In this document: positions 1-13,800 of the stretch, in pieces
Numbering within the stretch: position 1 is the first letter of the stretch
Layout: every line of letters starts with the position of its first letter
Source: Dermatemys mawii
Lineage: Eukaryota > Chordata > Testudines > Dermatemydidae
Direction: 5' to 3'
Assembly: GCA_007922305.1 (NCBI GenBank)
Contig: ML677374.1
Coordinates: forward strand, 14,131,511-14,195,510
DNA: 64,000 nt
Program-made: the position numbers and the translations under genes
The notes under the pieces: generated by a model
Database searches by the model: none
What the model saw: only the letters and a program-made list of their open reading frames with translations
Told to the model about the DNA's origin: nothing

Positions 1-3000
1 TGCAGTACTGTGGGATTTGTCCCTTTGCCCTTATAGCCTCATTTTCACAATGTTTTGGGGCTGATGTAAATAGTTTTCAATAACAGAAGTGAAAAGACAC
101 CATATCTGCAAGGCACATAAGGAACTTTGGGACTAAAATGAAAGCAATCCCCTACAATGAGGGACATTGAAAGGTATGTCTCCAAGACCAACAACATACC
201 AACAGCAGCGGCAGTTTCAGCTTTATATAACAAATTCAAGGTCTAGGTGAAATGAGTTTGGTGATCTCTGTCTATATGGTTATCAGATACTATAGCGATG
301 ACCGTGGTATAAGAACCAATACAGCATAGAATATAGCACTGCCTGCCACCAACCTGGGATAGGACTGAACTGAGAATCTCCTACTGCAAAATCGTCAAGC
401 TGCTCCCCTTGCACAGTTATCCAACTCTTCCACTCCTGGTGGGCTGGGCCTTCCTTTAGCTACAGATCTAATAGAAACCATATAATGTTGCTCTCTGCAG
501 CTCTCACCACACTCACTGGCAAGATTCCTCAGCCAGAAATTGGACAAAATATCGTTAATATTCATGGACCAAAACAAGCGTCACACCAGTGGGAGGCCTG
601 AAAGAAAAATAAATGTGCTTCACATGATGCAGAGAGAAGAGAAACAGGGAGGATACTTACCAGTGGGGGCTGCTGGCACATGAGACCAGATCAGTAGCAG
701 GTGCAAATGATGAAATCTATATGCAATTTCTAGTGGGCCAACTTCCTAACAGGGAACTCAACTCTTTTCCACTGGGGCTTGGGCCACTGTTTACTTTGAT
801 TAATTACACAGCTGCCAGATTTAAAACATTTTTAAAAAGTAAGTGCCCTATAAGCACCCATGCTGAATGTGAAGCTCCATTATCAACAGCAGGGATTCTG
901 AGCAACAGTCACAGCGAAATTACAAGGGGCACCACATAGCTGACATGGCATGATAATTTGCTAGGCAAAAAACGACTTGCCTTCCACTCAGCAAACCACA
1001 CGCTGCACAGCAATTTCAGCTGCACAGACACGCTCCCACTTTTAAAGGGAAACTGGTCTTTTGTTTAAAAAAAATGAAAACAAAACAAGGAGATTCCGCA
1101 ATTCCCTCCCCGCCCCATGACCCAGCTAATCCTTAAGACCTTCATGCTCAAAATAGCCATCATGAATTACCAAAAGCCTGGATCCTGAGGATGTTGCTAC
1201 CTGTTTTGCTGAAGGTCTACATAGGACCAACTAACCCTGGCCAGAGTGCCCCTACCCTGCAGGCACTAAATCTCATGGCAAACTGAGATGGATTCTTTGG
1301 GATACTGATACATATACAGAAGTACCTGCCCAAATATACATATACAGAAGTTTCACCCAAGATGACACCATCCAGCATTGTACCTAGAAATATCACTAAG
1401 GAAGAAAATTATTGTTGCTAAGTAAGTCAGGCACATTTTTTAAACTACTTTAAAATTGTCAAGACACTCCCCCTATCAAAGTCTAAATTATGCATTCTAA
1501 ATTATATATATTAATATCTAAAGTATGTAATTATAAGAAATGGATATAATTATAATATATTTTTAAACCACCACACTTTTATAAAAGTATTTTTTTTAAA
1601 CAGAAACACTTTCTGCATGATTACAACACAACTTCTAGGTCTGCTGCCTCGAAGCTGGACAGCTCACAGAGGAAACGAGAGTCAACACATTCTATTTCCA
1701 GGACAGGAAGCTGCAAATGTATGACAGGGAATATCATTCACAATGAGGATGACAAACAAGGAAGTAAACACACTAGGGTCTTAATGCAGGGAAAACATTT
1801 TGACATTCCTCCCGCAAAAAGGGGCAAAACTGTGTTGCTATGAAACAAGCCAGTACAAAAAGAACTGTTATAGCGAAGCTCATACAAACAATGCAAAGTT
1901 TTGGGGTTTTTTGTTTTGTTTTAATATACAGAGGATTTGACAAGTGTCCCTGTAAATAAGGATTCCTGGCCAAAATGGTGATTAATAGAATTAACAGTTA
2001 AATTACCTCAGTCCAGTCCCTAGTGAACTGATGTACACATCACAACGGATGTTACTTGGTACTTTTGGCAGGCTCTGCACAGAGACCACAAACTGAAGGG
2101 CCATGGAGACTGAACTCTTCTCATTGTTAACTTTTGTCTACACTCACCTGTTTTATCCACCCTTGCTATCACTCGTGCAGCTAGAGCTAACACTGATGTA
2201 AATGGTCTCTCCAGCTCAGGAGTAGAACACACAAAGGGGAGAAGGAATGAAGAAGCTTGTAGCTTCATTGTACATGCCATGCACATTTAATGACCAAAGA
2301 GAAGAGCCAATCTCCCGGACATTCGGTCGAGCACTTTGTAAGCTTTAAATGAATAATTTCATCATTGTGTATGGGAAAAACAAATATTTTATAATGATCT
2401 ACTAACTGTAACAAAGAAGCTTAATCAATCAGATACATCAGGATTTAGTGGATGCACCTGGGGGCCAAGAAAGCTTTAGCTATGGACTGACACAATCCTC
2501 ATCAGAGCATTATTTCAACACCTGGGTTCTAATCTTGGCTCTACCCCTCGTTTGCGGTGAAGTAAATGGGAATAGCAGCTCACGGGCTGTAGCTAACTCT
2601 GGCATCATGCTATGAAGATATAAAGCAAAGCACTATCTGAAAGTGCTAAGTACTAATGATGAAGAGTCAGTTTTAAATTGTAAAGGCAAATTTGAAAAAG
2701 TAAAGAAATTCAGTATAAAATAACAGCCTTTTCCCCAGGCTGTTATCCATATCCCTAGCTACCAGCAGAATATCTCACAGCTGCAATTTAAGAGCCGGTT
2801 ATTTAATTAGCTTAATCATTATTAGAAAAAACATTAAGATACGAACAGTTGCCAGATGAGTGCCTGATTCAGCAAAGCATTTACACGTTTAACTTTAAGC
2901 ATGAGAGTAAACCCCTCTGTGTTTAGCAAAGCACTTAAGCATGTGTTTAAGTACTTTACTCAATCAGGGCCTGAGAGACTAAGCAGCCCTTGCAAGGACA

Positions 3001-3323
3001 CTGTATCATGACCCAGTGGAGCATAGGTAGGCTTTCATCGGGAATATGCACCCAGAAGTATGGCTGTTTGCCCTGCGTTGGGTGCAAAACTCTTTCAGTC
3101 CACATGTGGTATCGACAGAGACATTAAGATTTATTCTTTGGCCAAGGAAGACTCTCCACCTGTCTAGTATGCTCTGTTCCCTTGAGCTCAGAGCTTGGTT
3201 TATAAAGTCACTGAATTAAACAAAAAGATTCCTCTTGACTTCAAGAGCCTGATTCAAAGCTTATTGAAAAACAGTATTCCAGATCCCAGAACTGGCCACC
3301 ATCCCATAAGCCGACTGCTACAG
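1..3323. other. Presumed SPNS2 intron 1: AT-rich, no gene seen
   Basis: No exon, RNA gene or intact transposon is recognised here. Short ORFs lack family features. There is a faint MIR-like fragment near 2510-2650 (CACCTGGGTTCTAATC followed by a degraded tail) and a diffuse AT-rich patch at 1490-1610. CATATACAGAAGT occurs twice within 30 bases near 1311-1350, a trivial local repeat. Confidence 0.6.
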
Positions 3324-3554
3324 CAGGGGTTCTCAAACTGGGGGTCGCAAAGTTATTACATGGTGGGTCATGAACTGTCAGCCTCCACCTCGAGCCCCAC
3401 TTTAAAATTTATACCATTAATACCATTTAAAATGGTTTATATTTATATTTATATTAAATATATAAAAAAGTGTTTTTAATTTATGGAGGGGGAGTCGCAT
3501 TCAGAGGCTTGCAATATGAAAGGAGTAACCAATACAAAAGTTTGAGAACCACTG
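3324..3554. mobile_element. hAT-like MITE with 16-bp TIRs
   Basis: The 231-base element opens with CAGGGGTTCTCAAACT and closes with AGTTTGAGAACCACTG, so the tips are inverted repeats matching at 15 of 16 positions. The flanks TGCTACAG and TGTTAAAG match at 6 of 8 positions, as expected for an old 8-bp hAT target duplication. The inside holds an AT-rich TTTATATTTATA stretch and no coding capacity. It is therefore a non-autonomous copy mobilised by a hAT transposase made elsewhere. Confidence 0.85.
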
Positions 3555-5091
3555 TGTTAAAGGATGTTCACCTATGCCGAGTTCCAGCCTGCTGAGGAAT
3601 AAAATGTGCGAATTAAAAGCCTCCAAAAATACAGGTTTTATGATGGAAATGGAGCATGACCCTGAACTATAGTGGTGCTACTAAGGCACAGCTATAATGA
3701 AATAGGCGAGAGAAGTAATCTCATTTATTTTATTGCTTTTTCATTTCTGCTGTACAGTTCAAAGCACTCCACGGAGCTGGCAGTCTACAGTACTCTAAGT
3801 GCTGGGGAACTGTTACAAATGTCTCATGAATATCCGGTGCCTGAATAAATACAAAAAATTAAATTAAATTAACAGAGACAGTAGATGAATTACAGGTACC
3901 GATACCCAAAATGCCAACTACTCCACACAAGTGTGGGGGATAATAATGTATTATGCTGGTGCAAGTGCATGCTTTATTTTACTAGTCCCAGATCAAGCAA
4001 TCCTTACTACTATGCCACATACACATAAGTCTGAGTTTGGCTTCAATACGGGAATTATTGTAATACATCACTCTGACAGGTCTGATTGATGATTTGGAAA
4101 TTCCTCCCTCGTGGGACTGTAACTATTTACGGATCTTGTATACAGGTGCAGATGCAAATATTACAGTTTGGCTTCTCTTATACAAGAGGATCACAATAAT
4201 TCTCTGTCTTGTGATAACACTTTTATTTTTTCTGACTTTAAGCATCATAAGCAGCATGGAGAAAGTTGCTTAGCAAAAAGCCCAAACTGTGCTGCATGCT
4301 AGCAAGTGTATCCAAAATAAATAGCTTGCAATGAGCAATTTAGGATTTCCTTTACTATGTGAAAAGAGAGGCAAGGTAAAGAAGCAATTTGAATATGTTC
4401 TACGTTTGAGTTTAAAATAAGGATATTGTCAAACATTTCTCATTACTAGAATATAACCTGTATTTATACCCTCTGAAGAGCAGCATCCAATTAAGGGGTG
4501 TGTTTTGTGTGTCAGGGAAATTGGGGTATGATGATCACAAAGCCTAAATGTATGGGATCAATTCTCCTCCCATTTAGCCAATTTTTATATTGGAGCTGCT
4601 GTCAATGTTATCTTTAATTTACTCCAGTTAGAAGAAAATCAGAGCCAATTTATTTTGGACAAAAATAATTTCACATTGAAAATATAAGACATTTCAGAAA
4701 TTAAGATTTGCAATGTGAAAATGGCTATTTTGTTTAAAAACCTTGTGGAGCAAGAATTCAGTCAAAATAGAAAAACTAAACATGAGATTTTACTATGACA
4801 ACATTTTTGTTGACTCTTACACTATTCACTATGACCCCAACAGGCTTAACTTTATGCACCTGGCAGTCCTACCGAAGTCAAAGGGACTATTCACATGCTT
4901 AAAATTAAGTGTAAGCTTAAGCATTTTGCTGAAAGAGGACTCACAGCTGATACTTAGATGCAATTTCTCTCATTGTCTTCAATCTTATGATACTGCAATA
5001 ACACATACTTTCCACTTTCCCATCCCACAACCAGGGAAATCTGACAGACTCCAAGGATGGAATAATCAGGAAACTTGTTTCGCTGTCAATG
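3555..5091. other. Intronic AT-rich DNA, no gene seen
   Basis: There is no recognisable exon or RNA gene. A 118-codon ORF at 4743-5099 has no domain character, and its 3' end overlaps the start of the following MITE. I treat it as chance. Confidence 0.55.
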
Positions 5092-5219
5092 TAGGGTGAC
5101 CAGACAGCAAATGAGAAAAATCAGGACGGGGGTGGGGTTGGGGGTAACTGGAGCCTATATAAGAAAAAGACCCAAAAATCGGGACTGTCCCTATAAAGTT
5201 GGGAGATATGGTCACCCTA
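5092..5219. mobile_element. Palindromic MITE with TAGGGTGACCA termini
   Basis: The element begins TAGGGTGACCAGAC and ends ATATGGTCACCCTA, so the outer 11 bases are perfect inverted repeats. The inside contains AAAATCAGGACGGG and AATCGGGACTGTCCC, which make the whole copy a folded-back structure. The outermost TA at each end would fit a TA target duplication of the Tc1/mariner kind. No matching 8-bp direct repeat was found, so a hAT assignment is not supported. It has no coding capacity. Confidence 0.75.
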
Positions 5220-8200
5220 TCTTAGAGGAAGACAGTTCTAATCTGAACACCACAGCTGAGGGCCACAAGTAGCATCTGAGAGCTGATTCTGTGGACGTTT
5301 GTTCCTGCATATGTATATAAGGTTATCTTGAATGTTAGTCAGCAGTTTTGGCTGCTAGGAAAAAAATCAAGAATATTAATAAATGCATTAAAATCAGTGT
5401 AGCTGTGGCAGTATGAGAATTTTAATAGCCTAAAACTAAAGAGGGGGGTAAGAGGAATGCATTAAAGAGCTTTAGGGGTTTTATGTTGTATTAAAAAAGA
5501 CAAAGCAAACATTTGTCCTTTAAACTTGTATTACAGAAAGAAATATTTCCACAGCTAGTGCTGTTAATAGTACTGCAATGCCATGCTAATTATTTGTTTA
5601 GCACTGGCAACATGCTAGGAACTGAACAGGATACAACATACAGTCTCATCCCCAGAGAGCTTAAAATAGAGCATTCCTTGCCTGACATTTCTTACAAATA
5701 CCTGTTCAACTGCTGGAGACTAAAGAACTACAGGACTTGGTCAACCCAAGTAAGACCAACTTATCTAACTTATGTTATCGAGGCTGGCAGGCCTAAAATG
5801 GAATTTTTCAAACCTAAGCTTCCTAAACAGAACACCCAAAGACAGCTCAGATCAGTGCTTAGGGATCTAAAAGAGGGGGTATGTACCTGTACGGAGATTT
5901 CATGTTTGGGAACTGGACGTCCCGTTATAGCAGTGATGTTTTGAAATTAGATGCCTTTCTCAAGAAAGATGAACAAAGAGCACCTGGTCAGCTGCTAGTT
6001 CCCTGTGCAACTGTCCACATTAGAGCACAACCTTCCCCATGGTGAATCCAAAGCAAGGGTGTACACGAACAAATACAGAGATAGCTCAGCTCATTCCTGC
6101 AGCTCTGGAACAAATGGTGAAATAGACTGGTAAAAATTAAAACCCCATTCTGAATGATGATGGGAAAAATCCTCCTTTCAGATCCACACGCAAGTACTCT
6201 GTCTCATCAGCCTGCTTTCCCTATGGGTGTGGCTCACCCACTTACAGCAATGGCAGACAGGAAGAGCCTGGAATGCCCAGCTGGGTACGAGAAGAGAGTT
6301 AACTTTAAACAGTAAAGGACTGAACTCTGCAGACCTCACCCAGCCAAAACTCCTGTGGACCTGAGTGAGAGTTTTATCTGAGCAGGGTCTCCATGGTTTC
6401 TTCAATTCTTACTTTTTGCACAATCACCAAGTACATTAAATGGTACTCACATAATAAATAGTTATTGGTAACCATTTGCTTATAATAGGGATAACAGCAG
6501 CAGCCAGGCTAAGAAAAGTAAGTAGTTAACTGTGTTCTTTTAATTACATGATTATTAGCAGAAGCCTGAACAAAAAGCAAAATGGATTATAGCAGTTTTG
6601 GTTTAATGCAGCCTTAAAAAAATCATCATCATCACACGCCAAGGCTGAAAGGATTATCATTCCAGCATGTGGTTTTTTCATTCTGTCGGCCAAGCTCTGA
6701 GCTGCTACTGCAGCTATCCTTCCTGTAGCTTGCCCTCATCTTTTGCCTCTGCTGTTCTGTTCAGCCACTGCAGTCACTAGCCTCCTCCAATAGAAATACA
6801 AAGACCGTGGGAAAGAATATTGTTCGCCAACAATAAGAGCCTGGTGCACGTGGACGTTAGAAGGCAAAATTCAGCTCTCTTTGGGTTTACAGCTGGATTT
6901 GGACTCCAATTTGTCTTCTTCTCTTTCTGTTTTTTCATTCTTTTATATCTAAAATTGTTCTGTGAATGTAGTGATGGTAGAAGCTGCCAGATTAAGAGCC
7001 CTGAAGAAGGATGACTGAAGCTAATCCAAAATCCCCACACCAGATACAACATACGCAGCAGCAGTCACTTAATGTATCTACCATGGTTCTCAAGACTATA
7101 GTATCTTCACAGACTTGAATGTAATTATCCTCTACACCCTGTGACGCAGTGCAGTAGTAGTATCCCCATTTTACAGAAAGTAAGTCACCCAGGATGTCTG
7201 TACTGGAGCAGGAATTGAGCCTCAGTCTCCCGCCACCTGAACTAGAGTTCTAACCACTGGACCATCCTTCCTTTCACAAGCTTCTCAGCATCATCCTGCC
7301 AACATGCTCACTGCTGCCTTGGAGCAACCATCTCTATAGAGGATGAAGGTAGTTTGGACTTTATGGCTCGTTCGATCCTTGGACTCTCAGCTGACGACTA
7401 GTAATGAGAGCTCCCAGCAGCGCCAAATGTGGCATTGGCTTTCGTAACATAAATAGCTGAGCACCGAGACATGAAATCATAGGCCATCATGCAGCCATCA
7501 GATGGAAAATTTCAATTACTTCAGGCCAGGGATAATGACCAAAGAGGTAAAAGATTCTGTATCCCATTAGTCATCCAATCTCCATCAGATTTTCACTTTC
7601 CCAACAATTTGTGCTGCTATAAGAACCGGAAGCTAGAAATGAGTGTCACCCTTCCTCTCAGAGCAACTTCACTGAAATAGCCAACCTGCACTAGACGTAG
7701 TTAGATCTCTCACCATGAATGGTCCTGCTCAAATATCTCCATCGCTGATCATGATATTTTCAAATGAAACATTACAATTCAGACTAAGAGATTTTTAAAA
7801 ACATCTTCCAATGATCATCATTACATGTGTGTATACATCACATTAGAAACTCACTAAAAAAAAACTATTTGCCAAGATATTGAACTCAGCAGACTGTGAA
7901 GCTACCTGGTAAGCAATATAGTTACCTTTGATGTACAGCCTATATGCACCAATAAGAAATACATGTATAATAAAGAAAACATAAGTTGTCTGATGGAGTT
8001 TAACTCAGCTCAACTCAGCATTCCCGTAAGGTTTGGTTACAAAGTTCCTACACTCTTGATCCCAAAAGTCTTTCCCACATGGCTTCCAGCTCTGATTAAT
8101 ATAAGCAGAGATTCTGTATCCCTGATTATAATATCAAAGTAGTCATAGGAACAAGATTATTCTCAGAATCTAACAGCCTTGTTACAAAAGGCTTTAGTCA

Positions 8201-8470
8201 TTAACTACAATGTACAATAAAGTACATACTTTAATTCGTTGCAGGTGAAGAAGCCAACTGACCAATGAGCATATTGCAAAATGTATTGAGAGTTAAAAAG
8301 ACTGACTATAATAATAAAGATACAGGTAGTATCTTGGAAAAACAATTCATAGAGAAGAAAAATGCTCCCACAAAGCTTAATGTGACTTCACATTAAGTGT
8401 AAAATGCTCCAGCTCAAATCTTGCCAATTCACGCAAAAGCTAGTGCAACAGAATATAACAGCTGGATATG
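5220..8470. other. Intronic DNA without recognisable genes
   Basis: Only short, featureless ORFs are present. A MIR-like internal fragment lies at about 7140-7270 (CCCCATTTTACAGAAAG, then GGAGCAGGAATTGAGCC, then TCTAACCACTGGACCAT), which reads as the reverse strand of a SINE body. Nothing else could be supported. Confidence 0.5.
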
Positions 8471-8474
8471 CCAG

Positions 8475-8640
8475 AAGCTGGGAATGGGCGACAGGAGACG
8501 GATCACTTGATGATGACCTTTTCTGTTCATTCCCTCTGGGGCACCTGGCATTGGCCTCTGTCAGAAGACAGGATACTGGGCTAGATGGACCTTTGGTCTG
8601 ACCCCGTATGGCCATTCCTTTGTTCTTATAAAGCCAAACC
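8475..8640 (+). repeat. CR1-like LINE 3'-end fragment
   Basis: The segment carries GATGATGACCTTTTCTGTTC, CTCTGGGGCACCTGGCA, GGATACTGGGCTAGATGGAC and TTTGGTCTGACC, ending in GGCCATTCCTTTGTTCTTA. This series is typical of 5'-truncated CR1-family copies in sauropsid genomes, which end in a short repeated TTCTTATG-type tail. No reverse transcriptase portion is present. The family name is from memory and not from a database match. Confidence 0.7.
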
Positions 8641-9614
8641 TGTGTAAGAAATACCCTTCCATCGCAGGACAGAATGCCACCTCATACTACTAGTCTTTGT
8701 GCTGCAGCATGCTTCTTATTGCTCTTTTCTGCAGTAGCAAAATAGATCTCACTGCTGCTGGCATGCACATAATTGTATATAGACTTCCTGAATTTTGATT
8801 CACTAGAACCCAATTCGCAATCAAATCACTCCCCTTGTGGTCCCGTTGCATATTCCTGCCATGCTTGCTGGGTGTATCTCATGAGCACCATGGTATGGTT
8901 GGGTAAAAAGTTATGCACACTGCTATTTGAACAAAGATCTGTGTGGCTATTTTTTCTGCACCTTATTCTTTCCAGCACACAGTTCCTTCCTCAGCCAAAC
9001 CTATGTTACAATAATGTTGAGTTTAGCTCAAGAAAAGGTGAAAAATGAAGGTCTAAAGCTCCCACTCTATGCTTTCTTCACTCATACTGTAAGCACAGAG
9101 CACGGTCTCATTTCAGGGATATTCCATCAGGGATTAAATGATTTATTTTTAATATTACATCTATTAGTTTGTTAACTGTATGAAGCTCTTTGGGATCCTT
9201 CAGAAAGAAATGCACTATGTACAATGTAAGATACTACAGAAAACGTGAATAGGTAGGTGACAAAAATAGATTGGCCTTTTAAATTCTTAAATGTCCTTGC
9301 ATTTGAGAATTAAAGTTGAACCTTTCCAATCTTGTTAGCACAGCCTGTGCTGTCCAGAAGTAAACTTGACTTTTAAATTTGAGTGGCAATGTAGACATAT
9401 GTATTTAACTAGTGTCAAGAGTGGAGTTGGCAGCTGTGTGTTGTAGTGAAAGGCCATGTCACTTCAGGATTATATAAATAATTAACACAAAAATATGGTC
9501 AGACCTTACAATAGAAAGTGATATAAAAAAATGAACTATCAAACTTAAACCTATGATTCTCTCTGTGTTATCGAAGCATGCAATCTTCAAAAGATATTGA
9601 CTGCAAGAGTCAGA

Positions 9615-9785
9615 AAAAGTATTCTAGTCCAGCCTCTACCACAAACGAGGTGTGTCACCTTCGGCAAACCACTTCATCTCTTTTTAACTCAGTTTCCCCA
9701 TCTGTAATGGAGACCATGACAATGACCTACTTCACAGGGGTGTTGGGAAACTCAATTAACATTTTAAAGCATTATCCTTAAATGA
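9615..9785 (+). repeat. MIR-like SINE fragment
   Basis: The line AGCCTCTACCACAAACGAGG, then GGCAAACCACTTCATCTC, CAGTTTCCCCATCTGTAATG and CTTCACAGGGGTGTTG follows the body of an ancient MIR-type SINE, including the characteristic CTCAGTTTCCCCATCTGTAA core. It is diverged and lacks clear target duplications. Confidence 0.75.
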
Positions 9786-10245
9786 AAGGTGCAAGAGAAA
9801 TGGAAAGTACTACTGTTTAATTAGGAGGAGGAAAGATGACAATCATGATGAAGTGAGACTACTGTCATAGTCGTCAATCGGAAAAACAAAAGCTCATTTG
9901 TGGCATAAGGGCAGAGCTGCATTCCAAGACTCTGAAAGTAACAGGACTTCCCAGAAACTTCACTAAAGAGGATATTGTCAGGTATCACCAAGACCTTTGG
10001 AATGCAGCTCTGCACTGATGTCAGACTCACAGGTGATCTTTTATGGCCTCAAATTACCAGTCTCTCTCTCGTTTCCTCATGATTTCCCTTCCTTATAGCT
10101 GCAACACCAACAGACCTTTTAAAAAAAACAGAATTCTACTCCATGCAAAGTCATTGGATCAGCTGTAACCTAGGTTTCAGTATGCTTCATGATATTTTAA
10201 GACAGAATAACAGAAAGTGATTTCCCTTTAAAGTCAGTATTGTTC

Positions 10246-10404
10246 AGTACAGTGGCGATCAAGTTTTTCCATATCAGGAACCATCCCAGGAAACCTTCTC
10301 CCATCAAGGTGAGACCCTCCCCTTCTATTTATTACTACGGAAAGGGTAAGTGGCTGCGATCTTCAGACACATTTGTTACCCCCAGGTTTAGAACCCCTAG
10401 TTCA
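10246..10404. mobile_element. Probable degraded hAT-like MITE
   Basis: ACAGTGGCGATCAAGTTTTT opens the segment and CCCAGGTTTAGAACCCCTAG closes it, a weak inverted pairing resembling the CAGTGGTTCTCAACC family tips. Neither a target duplication nor an intact terminal repeat is visible, so this is tentative. Confidence 0.35.
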
Positions 10405-10599
10405 GTGTGTGTAGAATGTTATAGAAGATCCATCATCACCTGTACAGTAGGTTCCTTTAAACTGTTGGGATAAACTTTAAACATCAGGGGAAAAACCCCA
10501 AAACACTCAATAGCAGTGGTTCAGATCCATCTCACCATTAATTTCCATGGACTGTAAAGGGAGTTTTGAGTGCCCAAGGTGTGCAACATTGTGTCCTAA

Positions 10600-10815
10600 T
10601 CTGCGATTTACTGGATAGAGCACTGAACTGGGACTCAGGACACCTGGGTTCTATTCCTAGCTCTGCTACTGACCTACTGGGTGATCCTTAGCAAATCACT
10701 TCACCTCTATGCCTCAGTTTCCCATCTGTAAAATGGGAATAATGATACTGACCTCCTTTGTAAAGTGCTTTGAGACCTACACATGTAAAGCACTATTTAA
10801 GAGCTAGGTATTGCT
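10600..10815 (+). repeat. MIR-like SINE, well preserved
   Basis: This is the clearest MIR-type copy in the window. It has ACTGGGACTCAGGACACCTG, TCTATTCCTAGCTCTGC, GGTGATCCTTAGCAAATCAC, CCTCAGTTTCCCATCTGTAA and the tail GTAAAGTGCTTTGAGACCTA, in the order of the SINE consensus (tRNA-related head, conserved core, LINE-like tail). Such SINEs predate amniotes, so the copy should be shared with related species. Confidence 0.85.
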
Positions 10816-13800
10816 ACCTCTGGCCACATGAAAGACCAGACAGAGTTTGCAAGGTACATGGAAATACATGCTATCTTGACTCATTTCAATATCACTGGTA
10901 CGATGAAACCAAATCTAACCAAGAAGAAACTAAGTATGTGACTCAACATGCCCTCTCAAAAAAATTGCAATACCAAAGAACTCAACTCACTTAGTATACT
11001 CAGTTTGATTGTGTCTAGGCAGAACAGTATAAACACAAGGAAACAGAAACAGATTTTTGTTTAAATACACCGCAGCAAAGAGGAGCAAGAAGTGCTAGGG
11101 ATGGAGAGTTTTCTCTCTCTGACTTAAAATCTCTTTGCACTGAGGGAATTTGTGTTTATTGTATAAATACATAATGTATTTGCAAAACTTTAAAAGATGT
11201 GTATTACTGACCAGATAGATTATTACACCCATTATAGATTAAGTGCAAATATGGGGTCTTCCTTCAAAGCCAAAGATTTTATATTATTCTTTTTAGGTCA
11301 AAAGAGAAACAATCTGAGCCAGAAACTAATTTCAGTCTGACATCAATTGTATGGCCTAAAGTAAATTGCAGCTCCTGACTCAGTTTCCCCTTCTATAATG
11401 GGAATGCTTGACTCTTCATCATATTGCAATAATTAAAGTGCTTTGAAGATTTAAAGAGCTACATGCATTAATCATTTCCTGGCTTGCGAGACAAACTGGA
11501 TTCTTGACCTACTAACTGGATTCATATACAAATATTTGTCAGATTATTATGTAGTGTGTACCAGAGGTCTAAAATACTAACATGTAGGTTCTCTTATAAA
11601 ATAACTTTATGGAAAGTAGTTTTTGAAGTCAGTAGCCACATCGTTTTTACTACCTCAGCTGTTTTATTGGACTGAATTAAAATATTTCATGCTCTGAATT
11701 AGCAACCTGCAAAATGTCATCTTGAAAAATAAATATCAAGTTAGAATACACCTGAAGAGCAGGGAAACTTTTTGCGTTTTTACATCTTAAAAAAACCTCC
11801 AAAACTCACATAAACAAAATCTGGCTCTTAAGTTAACATGTTTACATCAAGTACAAGCCAACAGCTAAATTTTAGATCTGAGTTATCACTCAACCCCTTC
11901 AAAACTAGGGTCCCTGCAGGGAATGACAAAAACCTCAGGGTCAGGCCTGGTGCTATTATACAGTGGTCAGCTCGAATTTACACTCTGTGTTTGGACAGAC
12001 ATTTCCTGGCTTTCCCACAAATGAAGATACCCAATTCCTCCCTGTCAGAGGATCCCTTCCCTTTTTTCCTGAGGTCAGAAAAATCAGATGCTATGTCTCT
12101 TTACTGGAGCTACTGTAACAAATGAGTGAATATAATAATGAGGCCGCTCCCTTCCCCGCATCCCCGTCCCCAATTCTACCTAGGGAAAACTGATTTCCTG
12201 CCAATAAGCAAAACCCTCAAAAAAGGCCTAGTACTTTTCAGCCTGCATTTTCTGTGCACAAAAAATTACAGGCAATCACAGTGACAGAAGATTAACCTGA
12301 TAACGTGATCCTGCAAGATATTGAGGATGATTAATAGCTTGCAGGATTGGAATCTTAATTGTCACACAGAAGGGAATCTTTTTAAAAAAACAAGGTAGCG
12401 TAACAACTAACATCTCTATCTAAACGCACATAGTTAAATTTGAATTAATCTTGAGTCCAGACTGCAACATATTTTCCCAGTCCCCTCCAAACTTATACTG
12501 TTTTAAGAAAGTCTAAACAAATTTTTTTTCAGTACTCTTGTACTTTAGTTGGTTTCTAGCCATTATGAATGTGTATGTATATAGATGTTTATACACACAC
12601 ACACCGTATTTACAGCTCTGAAGATAGGATTATCAATATGGAAAACATTAAAATAAATATTATCATATGTGACAGTTTAATACCAACAGGCCTATACATA
12701 CCTAATTACACAGAGTTCAATAAGCATTTCCCCCCTGTGTTACTGTCTGACAAGAATAAATGAAGAGTCCCTCTAGGGGCTATCCAGTAAACATCTTAAG
12801 ACATATTTGTTCCTAAACCAGGCTCAACAGTAGTACTGATTGCTTGGGCACAAGCTGCAGACTGCCTTCCACGCGATACAGAATGTAAAATGTATCTGTG
12901 AGGGAGCGCACAATTTTGAAATGTTTATCATCCCAGGGAAATACATGCTTTACAAAATGCACTTCGGTTGCATGTCATTCCTTTACAAGCAAGCAAAATC
13001 CTAAGCTGTTCTGTTGTGTCACCTATCAGGGAATTCTGCACACAATTATTCTCTGCACATAAAACATCCTCTTCGGTTAAGAAGAGAAGGATGGCCTTCC
13101 TCTCTTTTCCCCCCCAGGAAATTACAGGTTTTCAATGACCCATCAAAAACAAAGCAGAGGTGATCTGCTTGTGTGTGGATTTTCCAAAGAAACAGGCAAA
13201 TAAATGCAATTCCAAGCCTCACATTTCAAAGTGCATTTTATCTGTCTGACAGCAGCTGCACCTGTCACCCAGGGCATTTTGTGTTATTCATGGATTTGTC
13301 AGCATTTTCCCCCCATCAATCCATGGTTTTACACACTTTGTGTGCACCGTCAGGACTGTGTCGCCAACAGCTTTATTTAATGATTGGACATTTATGCTAT
13401 AACTAAACCAAAGAAAAGAGTAATTTTTAGCTTTTACAGATATATGCAATTAAGACAGACAATAATATGAGAGAATCAGCACAACATGAGCTAATTATAA
13501 CATATGGGCCAGCTTTCTCCTAGTGCCAAATTACTATAACTGAGCCATCACCAAATTGGGATTTATTTGTTTCTCAGACTATTTGTCTTCTGATCTGTAC
13601 TGGGAGAGAGGAACCTCTCTGTGTCACTGCTTAGCAAGGGATAGAGAGTTTTGTATAGAAGACAATTGTATCATAAGCATTTTCTTCCTATCTACTAGAC
13701 AAGGAGGAGAGATTCTTAGTTTGGATCCTAGTAGAATCGATTCCCTCCCTTTGAAATGCAAGCGTCTGCTCCCGCACCTCCTGTGTCCCCAAAGCATCAC

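Noticed and set aside
4743..5099. 118-codon plus-strand ORF
   Set aside because: It has no domain features, runs into the MITE at 5092, and lies in presumed intronic AT-rich DNA.
5092..5219. hAT assignment for the TAGGGTGACCA MITE
   Set aside because: Flanking 8-mers (TGTCAATG and TCTTAGAG) do not match, while TA at each end fits a TA-type duplication better.
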